Shown here: piece after piece, positions 51,023 to 61,330 of the stretch
Position numbering within the stretch: the first letter of the stretch is position 1
Layout of the letters: every line of letters begins with the position of its first letter
Assembly (NCBI GenBank): GCA_020636105.1
Contig: JACJYL010000001.1
Span: forward strand, 3,782,001-3,846,000
Length of the DNA stretch: 64,000 nucleotides
From: Lewinellaceae bacterium
GTDB lineage: Bacteria; Bacteroidota; Bacteroidia; Chitinophagales; Saprospiraceae
Direction: 5' to 3'
Notes under the pieces: generated by a model
Seen by the model: the letters and a program-made list of their open reading frames with translations, nothing else
Databases searched by the model: none
Told to the model about the DNA's origin: nothing
Position numbers and translations under genes: made by a program

Positions 51023-52528
51023 ATGGAAATCAAATTAAGCGGCAGCAGTGAGCCCATTCAAATTTCAGCAGCCTCCGGTTTTTCCCTTCATGCCCCCGGA
51101 ATGTATGGGATGATCAAGGAAATGGATACTTCGGAAATGACCACCCGCGGACCCGGAATCGAAGATGAGATGCATAAAAAGATCATGGCCTCCATGGCCT
51201 CGAATGAGGTGCTTCTTTTTAATCAATTTGAAATCGAAATCGAAAAGGATGAATACGAGGGGGCGGATGAAAGTACTACCCGTGCCGCAGGGATAACCAG
51301 GACGACGGAATTAGGGGAGCCGGCCATGGTCCTCAATACCCCTAAGACCCGAAAAAATATGATGTGCGCCGTACTGCATACGGATGAAAACGGGGAGAAC
51401 AGGTGGGTGTTTCCGGAAGAACATGATGATGATAAATTCAGTTTTATGCTCCCCCGGGAAGGGGCTGAACCCATGCCGGAAAAAGGAAGTAACGTTCGGG
51501 GAAAAATCACCAAAGGGATCAGAAGACTGGTCAAAGTTTTTGCCTGGCTCGCCGATGATCTTATAGAACTTGGAGCGCTTGCGCTGGTCAAAAAATGGGA
51601 ATCTAAAAACCGACCCTACGGACTGAATTTGATGGCTCCCGGAAATACGGAAGGCCTGGAGATGGATTGGGACAAAATAGCCGGAAAGCGATCCCTTTTG
51701 TTATTGCATGGTACCTTCTCCACCTGGCAGGCGGCTTTTGACGGACTGATCAAAAGTGATTGGATGAATCGTCTCAACGATTATTATGATGGAAGGATTT
51801 TTGCCTTCAATCACCCCAGTCTGCATCATTTTCCCGCCGATAATGTCAAGGAATTTCTCAAAATGAAACCTTCGGGAGCGGACCTCGATCTGGATATGTT
51901 GACCCATAGCCGGGGAGGGCTCGTTGGGCGTGAAATGATCGAAAGGCTGGATCAGCTGGACGGGAAAGAGCACAACATCAAAGTCAATAAAGCCATTTTT
52001 GTGGCCGGACCTCATCAGGGAACCATTCTTACAGATAAGGACAACTGGGTTAAATTGATCGACTCCTATACCAATCTGCTCACCTCACTGCCTGATAATA
52101 CGGCCACCATAATACTGGAAAGCCTGATCACTCTTATTAAGGTCGTCGGTGGCGGCGCGGTAGCTTCGATCCCCGGATTACAGGCCATGCAGCCAAAAGG
52201 GGATTACATCAAAAGATTGAACAGTTCCCCAAAAGTGGATACTACCTACTATACCATGGGGGCCAATTATGTTCCTTATGATGAAAAACTGCTGGTTCGT
52301 TTTGGTAAGAAATTATTGATGAAAGTATTGGCCAAAGTTTTTGGGGAAGATAACGATATGGTGGTGCCTACCCTGGGAAGTTTTGATAGCGGGGCCGCCG
52401 CCGGAGGATTTCCGATCCCTTCCTCAAGGCAGATCAAATATGAAATGGATACCGATCTCAATCATTTGAATTACTTTACGGATGATGTCGTGAATAAGCA
52501 AATTTTCAAATGGCTTAATGAATCATAA
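51023..52528 (+). CDS. alpha/beta-hydrolase (PGAP1/lipase-like), partner of the CHAT gene
   Basis: A 501-residue soluble protein. Residues 1-210 are an N-terminal region of unknown type rich in acidic and methionine residues (MYGMIKEMDTSEMTTRG...). The hydrolase starts near 222 with the oxyanion strand LLLLHGTFSTW (H229), then the nucleophile elbow DLDMLTHSRGGLVGREMIE (S296 in T-H-S-R-G-G), and FVAGPHQGTILTD. The acid and histidine may lie in GEDNDMVVPT and DLNHLNYFTDD. No signal peptide is seen. The long N-terminal region could be an inhibitory or recognition segment. Substrate probably lipid or ester; this is inferred. Confidence 0.78.
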   Translation: MEIKLSGSSEPIQISAASGFSLHAPGMYGMIKEMDTSEMTTRGPGIEDEMHKKIMASMASNEVLLFNQFEIEIEKDEYEGADESTTRAAGITRTTELGEPAMVLNTPKTRKNMMCAVLHTDENGENRWVFPEEHDDDKFSFMLPREGAEPMPEKGSNVRGKITKGIRRLVKVFAWLADDLIELGALALVKKWESKNRPYGLNLMAPGNTEGLEMDWDKIAGKRSLLLLHGTFSTWQAAFDGLIKSDWMNRLNDYYDGRIFAFNHPSLHHFPADNVKEFLKMKPSGADLDLDMLTHSRGGLVGREMIERLDQLDGKEHNIKVNKAIFVAGPHQGTILTDKDNWVKLIDSYTNLLTSLPDNTATIILESLITLIKVVGGGAVASIPGLQAMQPKGDYIKRLNSSPKVDTTYYTMGANYVPYDEKLLVRFGKKLLMKVLAKVFGEDNDMVVPTLGSFDSGAAAGGFPIPSSRQIKYEMDTDLNHLNYFTDDVVNKQIFKWLNES

Positions 52529-52614
52529 TGTTAACCACCTTTTTAGTCAAATCCTTTGCAAGCCAATGGACAATTAAATATGGGATTTAAACTCAAGACT
52601 ATTAACGAAATATG

Positions 52615-52622
52615 TATTTTTG
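52615..52622 (+). promoter_or_regulatory. -7 element of the T9SS propeller gene
   Basis: TATTTTTG, exact TAnnTTTG, 46 bases before the ATG at 52668. It separates this gene from the CHAT/hydrolase unit. Confidence 0.5.
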
Positions 52623-52667
52623 TGTCCCTACGCTGTATTTCTCTTTTGTTATTACACAAAAAAATAA

Positions 52668-54545
52668 ATGCTTATGAAAAATCATTTACAATTTATTCAG
52701 CTCATAATGCTGAGTTTTTTTTTGGGCCATACTGCTCTTGCCCAGGATTTTATTTTCACCCAGGTGCCTAATCCGACAGATAGGTACTACGATGGGTACG
52801 TAGGTCAGGAAGAAGGACTTGCCTATGTTGTTTACCGAAACAATAACTACGACCGGTTTTTGTATTCTTTTGATGGGGATGATCTGGTAGAGATTGATAT
52901 GCCGGAAGGGTTTATGTATAACTGGAATCTTACCAACCAGAATGGCGTTTTTTACATGACTTTCTACGATGTTGACTACAACACTGTACTCATGTCTTAT
53001 CAGGATGGGGTGTTTTCCCAGATTGAAGCTGACTTTCCTAATGAAGGGCTGGGTTCTTATGCCTTTAACTATGATGGACAAGTATATGTGACTTATTATA
53101 GCTTTCTTAATTTTTTGAATTCGCTTAAGGTAATAAACGGCAATACGGTAGAAAACGTTGATTTACCGGAAGGATATAATTTTGGAAGTTCGGTAGGATC
53201 CGTTAACGGCAATATGTACGTCACCCTGAACGATGTCAACTGGAACAGTTATTTGTTTCAGTTTGACGGCACAAATTTCGAACAGGTAACACTTCCGGAA
53301 GGAACGATGAGTCCCTATGCCATCACCACTACGGAAGATCTCTTATATTTGAGTCTTTATGATGCCAACTTCAATTCGGCCATTTATACTTTTGACGGGA
53401 CCACTTTTGAAGCCCTGACCCTTCCCGAATGGTGTATGGGAGTTGGCTTCGTAGGAGAGTTAAATGGAAATCTTTATTTCAGATTAGATGATGCCAATTA
53501 CCAGGGAATTTTGTACGAACTGGACGGAAATACCTGGGTGGAGATTCCCAATCCTGCTGATTTTTACCTGGCGTATAACCCGGGGACTTCGGAAAACGCA
53601 CTCTATCCGGCTTATAACAATAACCTAACCTTTGAGTACAACATGGCCGTTTATGATGGAACGGACCTGACCCTGGTCGATCAACCGGCTCCCGGTTACA
53701 CTTACAGTAATTTTTTTGCGGATAACCAGGATGGCGCTTTTGTCACTTATTACGATCCCGATTACTACCAGTTCCTGTATTTCTATAACGGAACGGAATT
53801 GCTGGAGGTACCTATCCCTGCCGGAGAAGATGCGCTGAACTACTACGAGTTTGCCATGGATGCTTCCTCTGATAAAATTCTGTTTTTCTCCTTCCGGGAC
53901 AACAATTACAATTCAACCCTTTATTGGTTTGGAGAACCCAATGAGGCACCTACAGCCCAGGACAATTTGGTCTATACCCTGTTGGAAACACCTTATAGTT
54001 TTCAAGCCCAGGATTTTAATTTTTCAGATCTGGACCTGGAAGATACGCTTACAGCCATTCAGATCGTGGAAAAACCTTCACTGGGAATACTCCACCTCAA
54101 TGGAGCCAATTTAGCTACCGGCCAGGTAATCAATGCAGAATACCTTGAAGACCTGACCTATGTTCCCATGAACGACGGACTGGGTGAGCCCTACGATAGT
54201 TTTAAGTTCAGGGTTTTTGACGGGGATGATTTCAGCGAAGCCGTTTATACCATGTTTATCAATGTGGTCGAATCCATTGTTTCTGCGGAAGACCTGGAGC
54301 TTTCGGTTTCATTAAATATTTACCCGAATCCGGCGAGTGATTTCATTGAAATTGATCTGGGGGATTATCCATCTCCGGAGAAGGTTCGAATGTATTTTTA
54401 TAATAATAACGGAGTTGCAATAAGAAATGAATTATTGACCTCCGGTTTATCCGAATTCAATGTGAGCGATCTTCCCAAAGGAATTTACCACCTCGTTTTC
54501 AAAACAGAAAACTCTCTTTTTAGCAGAAAGGTGATCTTGCAATAA
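52668..54545 (+). CDS. secreted repeat protein with T9SS sorting domain
   Basis: A 625-residue secreted protein. The signal peptide (KNHLQFIQLIMLSFFLGHTALAQ) is followed by about ten repeats of ~45 residues rich in Tyr, Asn and Phe. Their pattern is [LV]Y-x-[SL]FDG-x-[TN]-[LF]-x-x-[VI]-x-[LI]PEG, suggestive of a beta-propeller (~30-430). A cadherin-like or Ig-type domain at ~435-545 (APTAQDNLVYTL...SDLDLEDTLTAIQI) comes next. The last ~80 residues are a T9SS type A signal (NIYPNPASDFIEID...FSRKVILQ). Two ATGs (52668, 52674) are possible starts. Function not known, likely surface or adhesive. Confidence 0.8.
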   Translation: MLMKNHLQFIQLIMLSFFLGHTALAQDFIFTQVPNPTDRYYDGYVGQEEGLAYVVYRNNNYDRFLYSFDGDDLVEIDMPEGFMYNWNLTNQNGVFYMTFYDVDYNTVLMSYQDGVFSQIEADFPNEGLGSYAFNYDGQVYVTYYSFLNFLNSLKVINGNTVENVDLPEGYNFGSSVGSVNGNMYVTLNDVNWNSYLFQFDGTNFEQVTLPEGTMSPYAITTTEDLLYLSLYDANFNSAIYTFDGTTFEALTLPEWCMGVGFVGELNGNLYFRLDDANYQGILYELDGNTWVEIPNPADFYLAYNPGTSENALYPAYNNNLTFEYNMAVYDGTDLTLVDQPAPGYTYSNFFADNQDGAFVTYYDPDYYQFLYFYNGTELLEVPIPAGEDALNYYEFAMDASSDKILFFSFRDNNYNSTLYWFGEPNEAPTAQDNLVYTLLETPYSFQAQDFNFSDLDLEDTLTAIQIVEKPSLGILHLNGANLATGQVINAEYLEDLTYVPMNDGLGEPYDSFKFRVFDGDDFSEAVYTMFINVVESIVSAEDLELSVSLNIYPNPASDFIEIDLGDYPSPEKVRMYFYNNNGVAIRNELLTSGLSEFNVSDLPKGIYHLVFKTENSLFSRKVILQ

Positions 54546-54561
54546 TAACCTTAGACTCTAA

Positions 54562-54600
54562 CCGGTGCTGCTGTTCAAACCATTTCAACGGCAGCACCGG
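54562..54600 (+). terminator. terminator of the T9SS gene
   Basis: Perfect 10-bp stem CCGGTGCTGC/GCAGCACCGG followed by a T-rich tail, 17 bases after the stop codon. Confidence 0.8.
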
Positions 54601-54692
54601 AAATTTTTCCCACCCTTTTTTTTAGATTTTCCAAATTGACTTCGTGCTTTATTCTGTTTGAACAGACCCGTATTCTGGTTATATTTTATTAA

Positions 54693-57557
54693 ATTAGCCT
54701 TGATGCAGCTGTCATTCTTCAATCAAAAAATTCGGAACATATTTCCAAAATTTTTGTGCATCCCGAAAATTCTGATGTTGTACTCGTAGCCGCCCAGGGC
54801 CCTTTGTGGAGCAAAGGTGGCGACCGAGGGTTGTATAAAACGACCGATGGAGGAGAAACCTGGACGAAGGTTCTCGGGGATGATGAATGGGTTGGCGTAA
54901 CCGATGTCGTAGCCGAACCGGGCAATCCGGATATTCTTTATGCAGCCACCTGGCAACGGCAACGGACTGTAGCGGCTTTCATGGGTGGAGGCCCGGGGTC
55001 AGCCATTTACAAAAGTACCGACGGCGGGGATAACTGGGAAAAACTGAAAACAGGATTGCCCGGTTCTAATCTCGGTAAGATAGGCCTTGCCGTTTCGCCT
55101 CAACGACCCAATGTGGTGTATGCAGCCATTGAGCAGGACCGGACTAAAGGAGGTGTTTATCGCTCTGAAGATAAAGGGGCCTCCTGGCAGAAAATGTCCA
55201 ATACAGTATCGGGAGGTACCGGCCCGCATTATTATCAGGAGCTTTATGCTTGTCCCCACCAATTTGATCGCCTGTATCTGATGGATGTAAGGGTACAGGT
55301 TTCCGATGACGGCGGAAAAACTTTCAGAACCCTTTCCGAAAGGGATAAACATTCCGATAACCACGCCCTGGCTTTCCGGGCCAATGATCCCGATTACTTG
55401 CTTATCGGAACAGATGCAGGTATTTACGAGAGTTTTGATCTCGCCGAAAACTGGCGTTTCATCGCCAACCTGCCTATAACCCAATATTATAAGGTAGCCG
55501 TGGATGATCGTTTGCCATTCTATCATGTTTTTGCAGGAACTCAGGACAATGGCTCACACGGAGGCCCTTCCAGGACTGATTCTAGGCAGGGCATTACCAA
55601 CCGGGATTGGTACAAAACGCTGGGGGCCGACGGACATCAATCTGCCACCGAACCCGGAAACCCTGACATCGTTTACGCAGAAACCCAACAGGGTGGACTA
55701 CATCGGGTGGATCTGAAAACGGGCGAACAGGTATTTATTCAGCCCCAACCCCGGAAGGGAGAGCATTTTGAGCGTTACAACTGGGATGCGCCTATTCTGG
55801 TCAGCCCGCATAATCCTGCCAGGTTGTATTTCGCCTCCCAGAGGGTCTGGCGTTCTGAAGACAGGGGCGACAGTTGGACCAGTATCTCCGGGGATCTCAC
55901 CCGTAACGAAGAACGGATGGCCCTGCCTATTATGGGAAGACAACAAAGCTGGGACAATCCATGGGATCTTAGAGCTATGTCTAATTACAATAGCATCACC
56001 TCGCTGGCAGAATCCCCCGTTCAGGAGGGACTGCTTTATGCCGGGACCGATGATGGTATCATACAGGTTTCCGAAGACGGAGGGAACATTTGGCGAAAAA
56101 TTGAAGTGACCCGGTTGCCAGGTGTGCCGGAAAGAGCTTTCGTCAACGATATTAAGGCTGACCTTTACGATGCCAATGTGGTTTATGTAGCCCTGGACAA
56201 TCACAAAAACGGTGATTTTCATCCTTATTTATACAAGAGTACCGATAAAGGTAAAACCTGGAAATCCATCGTTGGGAATATCCCCGAACGAACCCTGGTG
56301 TGGAGGACAGTTCAGGATCATGTAAAGAAAGAATTATTGTTTGCAGGAACAGAGTTTGGCATTTACGTCACACTGGATGGCGGCGGCAGTTGGGAAAAAT
56401 TGTCGGGCGCACCCACCATCCCTTTCAGGGATCTTACCATACAAAGAAGGGAAAATGACCTGGTAGGGGCCTCTTTCGGTCGTGGATTTTTTATTCTCGA
56501 CGACTATAGCGTACTCAGGGAAGCGACAAAGGAAAAACTTGAAGCCGAAGCAGCCTTGTTTTCAGTCCGGAAGGCTTTGTGGTATGTTCCAAGATCAAAT
56601 GCGCCCGATGGAGGGGCCAGTGAATACACGGCCGATAATCCACCTTTCGGGGCCGTATTCATTTACCATCTTGCCGAGACTTATAATACGTTGAAGGATG
56701 AGCGGAAAAAAGAAGAGAAAAAGCTCGAAAAGGAAGGAAAAGACATTCCTTTCAAAGGCTGGGAGGCCCTTGAGGCCGAACGAAAGGAGGAATCGCCACG
56801 GATCTGGCTTACGGTAAAGGATGAGGGAGGTAATGTCGTCCGCAATATCCAGGCTCCGGCCAAAAAAGGGATGAACCGGATCGCATGGGATCTCCAGTAT
56901 GCTTCCTCGAGAAGTATTGATCCGGATAGCGGAGGAGGTTCTTCCAGGTGGTCAAGAGGGGGAGATTTTGCCCCTCCCGGAACCTATTCGGTTACTTTGT
57001 ATAAAGAAATTGACGGCGTCGTAACTTTCCTTGCAGGCCCTGTCTCTTTTGAGGTTGTACCGTTGCGACAACCTACTCTGAAAGGCGCACCGTTTGCCGA
57101 ATACCGTTCCTTTGGAGAGGAAATCAGTGTGGTCAGGGATCAACAAGCCGCGATCGCCAATTTGCTTTCCGAAAGCAGGAAAAAGATAAACGCAATGGAA
57201 ACGGCCCTGGAAAGGACGAGCGTTGAGCCCGGAGCATTAAACGGGAAGCTTTTCCAACTTAAACAGGAGTTGTATGAACTTGAAGAACAACTGAACGGAA
57301 ATACCTCCCGGGATGAGATCGGTGAAAGGAATCCGCCAACGATCAGCAATCATTTAAGGGTGGCTTCCCGCGGGATTTCGACTACTTATGGCCCTACCCC
57401 GCTACACAGGCAAAGTCTGGAAATCGCCAAAAAAATGCTGGGGGAAGTCATGGGTGATGTGGAACGGTTCAGCAAAGTGGCCATTCCGGAAATGGAATCC
57501 GCCCTTCGGGAAGCCGGGGCGCCTTACATTATCGGACAGCCCATACCCAAAAAATGA
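54693..57557 (+). pseudogene. 5'-truncated VPS10/BNR-repeat protein
   Basis: The frame is open from 54693 (stop at 54690-54692). Homology to the sortilin-like BNR-repeat family begins about 54717 with NSEHISKIFVHPENSDVV. It runs through a string of repeats (GLYKTTDGGETWTKV, AIYKSTDGGDNWEKL, VYRSEDKGASW, GIYVTLDGGGSWEKL) to a C-terminal ~300 residues typical of the family (RIAWDLQYASSRS, PFAEYRSFGEEI). Members normally have a signal peptide and more N-terminal repeats, which are absent: the 24 bases before the homology do not continue it. Even the first possible start, a GTG at 54756, lies inside the domain. So this is a truncated gene of at least 933 codons. Confidence 0.8.
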
Positions 57558-57595
57558 TCTTTTGAGTAGCCCGCTTCACGGGAGCATTTTGGCAT

Positions 57596-57644
57596 AACAA
57601 TTGCCCGGGGTGCATGGATAGACTGTGCAACCCGGGCAATTGTT
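57596..57644. terminator. bidirectional terminator
   Basis: Strong 14-bp stem AACAATTGCCCGGG/CCCGGGCAATTGTT with an inner TGCA/TGCA pairing, between convergent genes. It overlaps the antiporter stop codon. Confidence 0.8.
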
Positions 57645-59488
57645 CATTTCATTGAAATATCTTCTTCAATTTTCTTGCCGACATAAACCAGAAGGTCCCC
57701 CGCCTCAACGTCTATTTTTTCACAATTGGATGGCAGGATCAGTAATTTTCCGGTTTTATTCTTTTTGAGGAACAACGGGATGGAATATTCTTTTTGATTG
57801 ATCATGTTGACGATCTTTTCGAATTGTGCTTTGGAGGATAACGGGTGTTCGTGGATTACCGGATAATCCCTGACGACCTCACTCAGGTTGAGATAATCAT
57901 CGACACAGGAAAACAGCCCGTCTTTTGGAATCAGGTTTTTGGGACCCTTTAATTCATCCTGGCTGATAAGGCGGTGGACTTTATCCTCACCAAGGCTTTT
58001 GGCAAATCTTTTCACCGCAAACAGGTTGACATCTGTACTCCCGGTCATGGCCAATACTTCGCCGATCTCCAGTAATTCAAAATTATCGATCAGTGTTTCA
58101 GAGTAAATATCTTCTTCAATGGCATTCAGGCCCTCGGCTTTGGCTCTTGCCACAAGATTGGCTGCCCTGTCGATGATCACCACGGATCGTCCTGATTTTT
58201 CAAGATAAGCGCCGATAAGTCTTGCGGCCTTATTAGCACCAACGATAAGGATACCTTCCGCTTTTTCTTTCACGACACCCAGCCATCGGGCCACAATCCG
58301 GGCAGTGGTGGCATTGATGAGTACCGTTCCGGAAACTACCATAAAAACCAGCGGAGCAATGTATTCTGCCCCCGGAACCTTGCCTGTTAGTTTGATCCCG
58401 AAAAGAGAAGCAACCCCTGCGGCTACTATTCCCCGTGGGCCTACCCAGGCAATGAATGTTTTTTCACTGAAATTGAGTGTTGATCGAAAACTACTGGAAT
58501 AAATGGATAGCGGCCTGAGTACAAGAATGATAAACAAAAAGAGGTACAATACCTTCCATTCCAGTAGCAGGTAAATATCGTCAATATCAAAATTTGCGGC
58601 AAGTAAAATGAACAAAATTGAAATGAGCAGAACGCTCAGGGATTCTTTAAAATCGAGAATGTTTTTCAATTGAGGAAGGTCCAGATTTCCAAGTACCATT
58701 CCCATGATCACCACAGAAAGTAAACCCGATTCATGCTCAAGCTGGTCAGAGGCTACAAAAACGCCCAAAACCAATGCGAGGGTAAAAACATTAAGCAAAT
58801 AGTGAGGGATGAGGTTGCGTTGGATCATCAGGTTTAGCAAGTGGGCTGCTGTAAATCCCAGGCTTATCCCTACAATTACAATTCTCAGGAAAGAAATGAT
58901 GGCATGGACGGTGAACATCTGTTCCTCTCCGCTTATGATAAAATCATAAACGAGTACCGCTACCAGCGCGCCTATGGGGTCAATGAGAATACCTTCCCAT
59001 TTCAAAACGGTAGTTACATTCTTTTTGAGGGGGAGGTTTCGTAAAATAGGCGTAATCACGGTAGGGCCTGTTACAATAATAAGGCCTGAGAACAAAAAAC
59101 ATATTTTCCAGCTCAGTTCTAACAGAAAATGTGTACCAATGGCACCTCCAACAAATGTTATCAATGAACCCAGGGTAATGATACGCATGATCGTTGGGCC
59201 AACGACTTTTACTTCCTTAAGTTTTAAGGTCAATCCTCCTTCGAATAAAATGATGCCAATAGACAGGGAAACAAAATAAAACAGGCTTTCGCCGGGAAAG
59301 AGCCCCTGCCCTATGGCGGGATCGTAAACCGGTTCGATCCATTTTGCGCCGCCTTCCTCAAAAAGGGAAGAAACGGGGCCAAAAAAAAGACCGATGAGGA
59401 TCAAAGGTAGGATAGCTGGCACCTTGGTTCGCCATGCAATCCATTGAGCGGAGATACCGAGGATGACCAGTCCAGCAAGTTCAAGCAT
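57644..59488 (-). CDS. monovalent cation:proton antiporter (CPA-type) with TrkA domains
   Basis: A 614-residue protein. Residues 1-380 form about twelve transmembrane helices of a Na+/H+ exchanger domain (FEGGLTLKLKEVKVVG, WEGILIDPIGALVAVLVYDF with the conserved Asp, GPRGIVAAGVASLFG). After TM12 comes a TrkA-N NAD-binding region (EGILIVGANKAARLIGAYLEKSGRSVVIIDRAA) and, at the end, a TrkA-C-like module (LPSNCEKIDVEAGDLLVYVGKK). It resembles the NhaP/KefB-type subfamily with regulatory nucleotide binding. Which ion is carried cannot be told. Confidence 0.9.
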   Translation of the reverse strand: MLELAGLVILGISAQWIAWRTKVPAILPLILIGLFFGPVSSLFEEGGAKWIEPVYDPAIGQGLFPGESLFYFVSLSIGIILFEGGLTLKLKEVKVVGPTIMRIITLGSLITFVGGAIGTHFLLELSWKICFLFSGLIIVTGPTVITPILRNLPLKKNVTTVLKWEGILIDPIGALVAVLVYDFIISGEEQMFTVHAIISFLRIVIVGISLGFTAAHLLNLMIQRNLIPHYLLNVFTLALVLGVFVASDQLEHESGLLSVVIMGMVLGNLDLPQLKNILDFKESLSVLLISILFILLAANFDIDDIYLLLEWKVLYLFLFIILVLRPLSIYSSSFRSTLNFSEKTFIAWVGPRGIVAAGVASLFGIKLTGKVPGAEYIAPLVFMVVSGTVLINATTARIVARWLGVVKEKAEGILIVGANKAARLIGAYLEKSGRSVVIIDRAANLVARAKAEGLNAIEEDIYSETLIDNFELLEIGEVLAMTGSTDVNLFAVKRFAKSLGEDKVHRLISQDELKGPKNLIPKDGLFSCVDDYLNLSEVVRDYPVIHEHPLSSKAQFEKIVNMINQKEYSIPLFLKKNKTGKLLILPSNCEKIDVEAGDLLVYVGKKIEEDISMK

Positions 59489-59580
59489 TTATGTTTTTTT
59501 AAACGTAAAAATAATACAATATAACGACGGAAATCCCTCATTGTTTAGATTGACCGGAATGGTTCGATTTTTTCAGACCG

Positions 59581-60321
59581 TTAAAATCGTTGGCGCATGA
59601 CTTCATAAAGCATAATCCCTGCGGCAACGGAAACATTAAAAGAATCCGTAGTGCCTACCTGCGGAATGATAAACAATTCATCTGCGTTCCTTTCCACCCC
59701 GGTACTGATTCCCTCTCCTTCTGATCCGACGATCAATGCTATCGGAGCGGTAAGGTCAAAATCGAAAATCAGTTTTGTGGCTTCAAGGCTGCTGGCCAAC
59801 ACCTGGATGCCGGATAATTGCATGGTTTCAATAGCGGTGACCAGGCTGTTTTCGCGGCAAACCGGGATTTTTGTAAGGGCCCCCGCCGAAGTTTTTAAAG
59901 CTTCTTCATTGATGAATGCGCTTCCCTTTTTTGGTACGACCAGGGCATGTGCTCCGCTGATTTCCGCCGAGCGGGCTATGGCACCAAAATTTCTTACATC
60001 CGTAACGCCATCAAGAATCATAATGAGCGGATTCTGGTTTTTTTCGTAAATGGATGGAAGCAAATCTTCGATCTGGTAATAAGGTATAATGGCCACCAAA
60101 CCTACAACACCCTGGTGATTGGCATTGGTGAATTTATTGAGTTTTTCCTTGGGTGCAACAGTCATAGGTATATTATGGCTGGTGCACAAATGGCGCAGTT
60201 CTTTTTCAAATTCTCCACGAGTACCCTGCTGTAAAATAATTTTATCAAAGTTGGTTCCCTCTTTGATCGCATCAATTACAGGATGTCTGCCGTATATCAG
60301 TTGTGTTTTTTCATTTTTCAT
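59581..60321 (-). CDS. rlmB: 23S rRNA (guanosine-2'-O)-methyltransferase, RlmB/TrmH family
   Basis: A 246-residue SPOUT methyltransferase. The N-terminal substrate-binding domain (LIYGRHPVIDAIKEGTNFDKI) is followed by the trefoil-knot domain with ILDGVTDVRNFGAIARSAEISGAHALVVPKKGSA, ALIVGSEGEGISTGVERNADELFIIPQVGTTDSFNVSVAAGIMLYEV, each a family hallmark. The start at the Met of MKNEKTQLIYGRH (60321) is preferred over a TTG at 60357. The exact target G2251 is from family knowledge. Confidence 0.92.
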   Translation of the reverse strand: MKNEKTQLIYGRHPVIDAIKEGTNFDKIILQQGTRGEFEKELRHLCTSHNIPMTVAPKEKLNKFTNANHQGVVGLVAIIPYYQIEDLLPSIYEKNQNPLIMILDGVTDVRNFGAIARSAEISGAHALVVPKKGSAFINEEALKTSAGALTKIPVCRENSLVTAIETMQLSGIQVLASSLEATKLIFDFDLTAPIALIVGSEGEGISTGVERNADELFIIPQVGTTDSFNVSVAAGIMLYEVMRQRF

Positions 60322-60572
60322 CGCAGGAAAGGTCGTAAAAAAAGAGGAGTTGTGCAAGAACTATGCGGAGATGAACCAAAATTTAAAGAAGGAGAATCAT
60401 AAATTCCTGTTGGGAGTGCTGAATAGGGAACACTGATTAACGAATAAAGAAAAAAATCAAGGCTTGGCATATTACGAACCTTGTTTCATACTCCATTCAT
60501 TTGCTCAAAGCATCAACTCTTTCAGGTGTCCCCGGCCAAAGAAAAATGATAATAGAGAAATGTAGTGATGGG

Positions 60573-61160
60573 CTATATTTTTTTTATTTTAGAGGTAATG
60601 ATCTCATCATATTCGGCCAGAATCCTTTCTAAATTTTGATACCGGTATCCGCGCTTTCCGATTTTTTGCGCCAATTCGGGAGCTTTTTCTTCAATGAGCC
60701 TGGAAAATTTGTTTTTAAAATGCTTGCGCTTTAAGACAAAAAGAGATTTTTTATCATGTTTGATCCAGAATGTTTTTTGATTGGCCGAATAAGAATTTAC
60801 CTGCTGACCCCGAATGACCCAATTTACCTGGATCTCAGGATATTTAAAAAGACTGATTTCCTCCCCCTGGTACAATAATTGTAAAAAAATCCATCGACCC
60901 TGGTAATAAAGGCTTTCGAAAACAAATTGATCGTTTCCTTTTAGATACACAAACCCTTTTATGAGGGCCGGGTTGTAATGGTAGATGGTGCCAAAATCAT
61001 TGATAAAAGCTACCGCCACATTAAACTCGGAACTATTCACTTGTTCAATGGTTCCAGAAATATATTTTCCGTCAAGGGTGATGACATATCCTCTTAAGGA
61101 TTCACTTTTTACCGTAAGGAAACCACCACAAAAAAGGAGCAAAAGGGTCAATTTACGCAT
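60573..61160 (-). CDS. exported protein of unknown function
   Basis: A 195-residue protein from the ATG at 61160: signal peptide RKLTLLLLFCGGFLTVKSES, then LRGYVITLDGKYISGTIEQVNSSEF, a beta-rich domain of a type often seen in Bacteroidota exported proteins. A long basic helical tail (KHFKNKFSRLIEEKAPELAQKIGKRGYRYQNLERILAEYDEI) ends it. I do not recognise a named family. Monocistronic by spacing. An upstream in-frame start at 61202 precedes the signal peptide and is less likely. Confidence 0.6.
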   Translation of the reverse strand: MRKLTLLLLFCGGFLTVKSESLRGYVITLDGKYISGTIEQVNSSEFNVAVAFINDFGTIYHYNPALIKGFVYLKGNDQFVFESLYYQGRWIFLQLLYQGEEISLFKYPEIQVNWVIRGQQVNSYSANQKTFWIKHDKKSLFVLKRKHFKNKFSRLIEEKAPELAQKIGKRGYRYQNLERILAEYDEIITSKIKKI

Positions 61161-61330
61161 GGCATTGAGATGTAGAGTGAAATAACAAACATCAAAATAC
61201 AAAAAAAATAAAAATGATGCACGGCTTGCTTGAATAAAATGTCGGCAAAATTTGAATTAACAATGTTTATGCAAAATAAAGTCTATGTTTTTTTTTATGA
61301 TAAGGAAGGATGGTTGATTTTTTTGATCTT

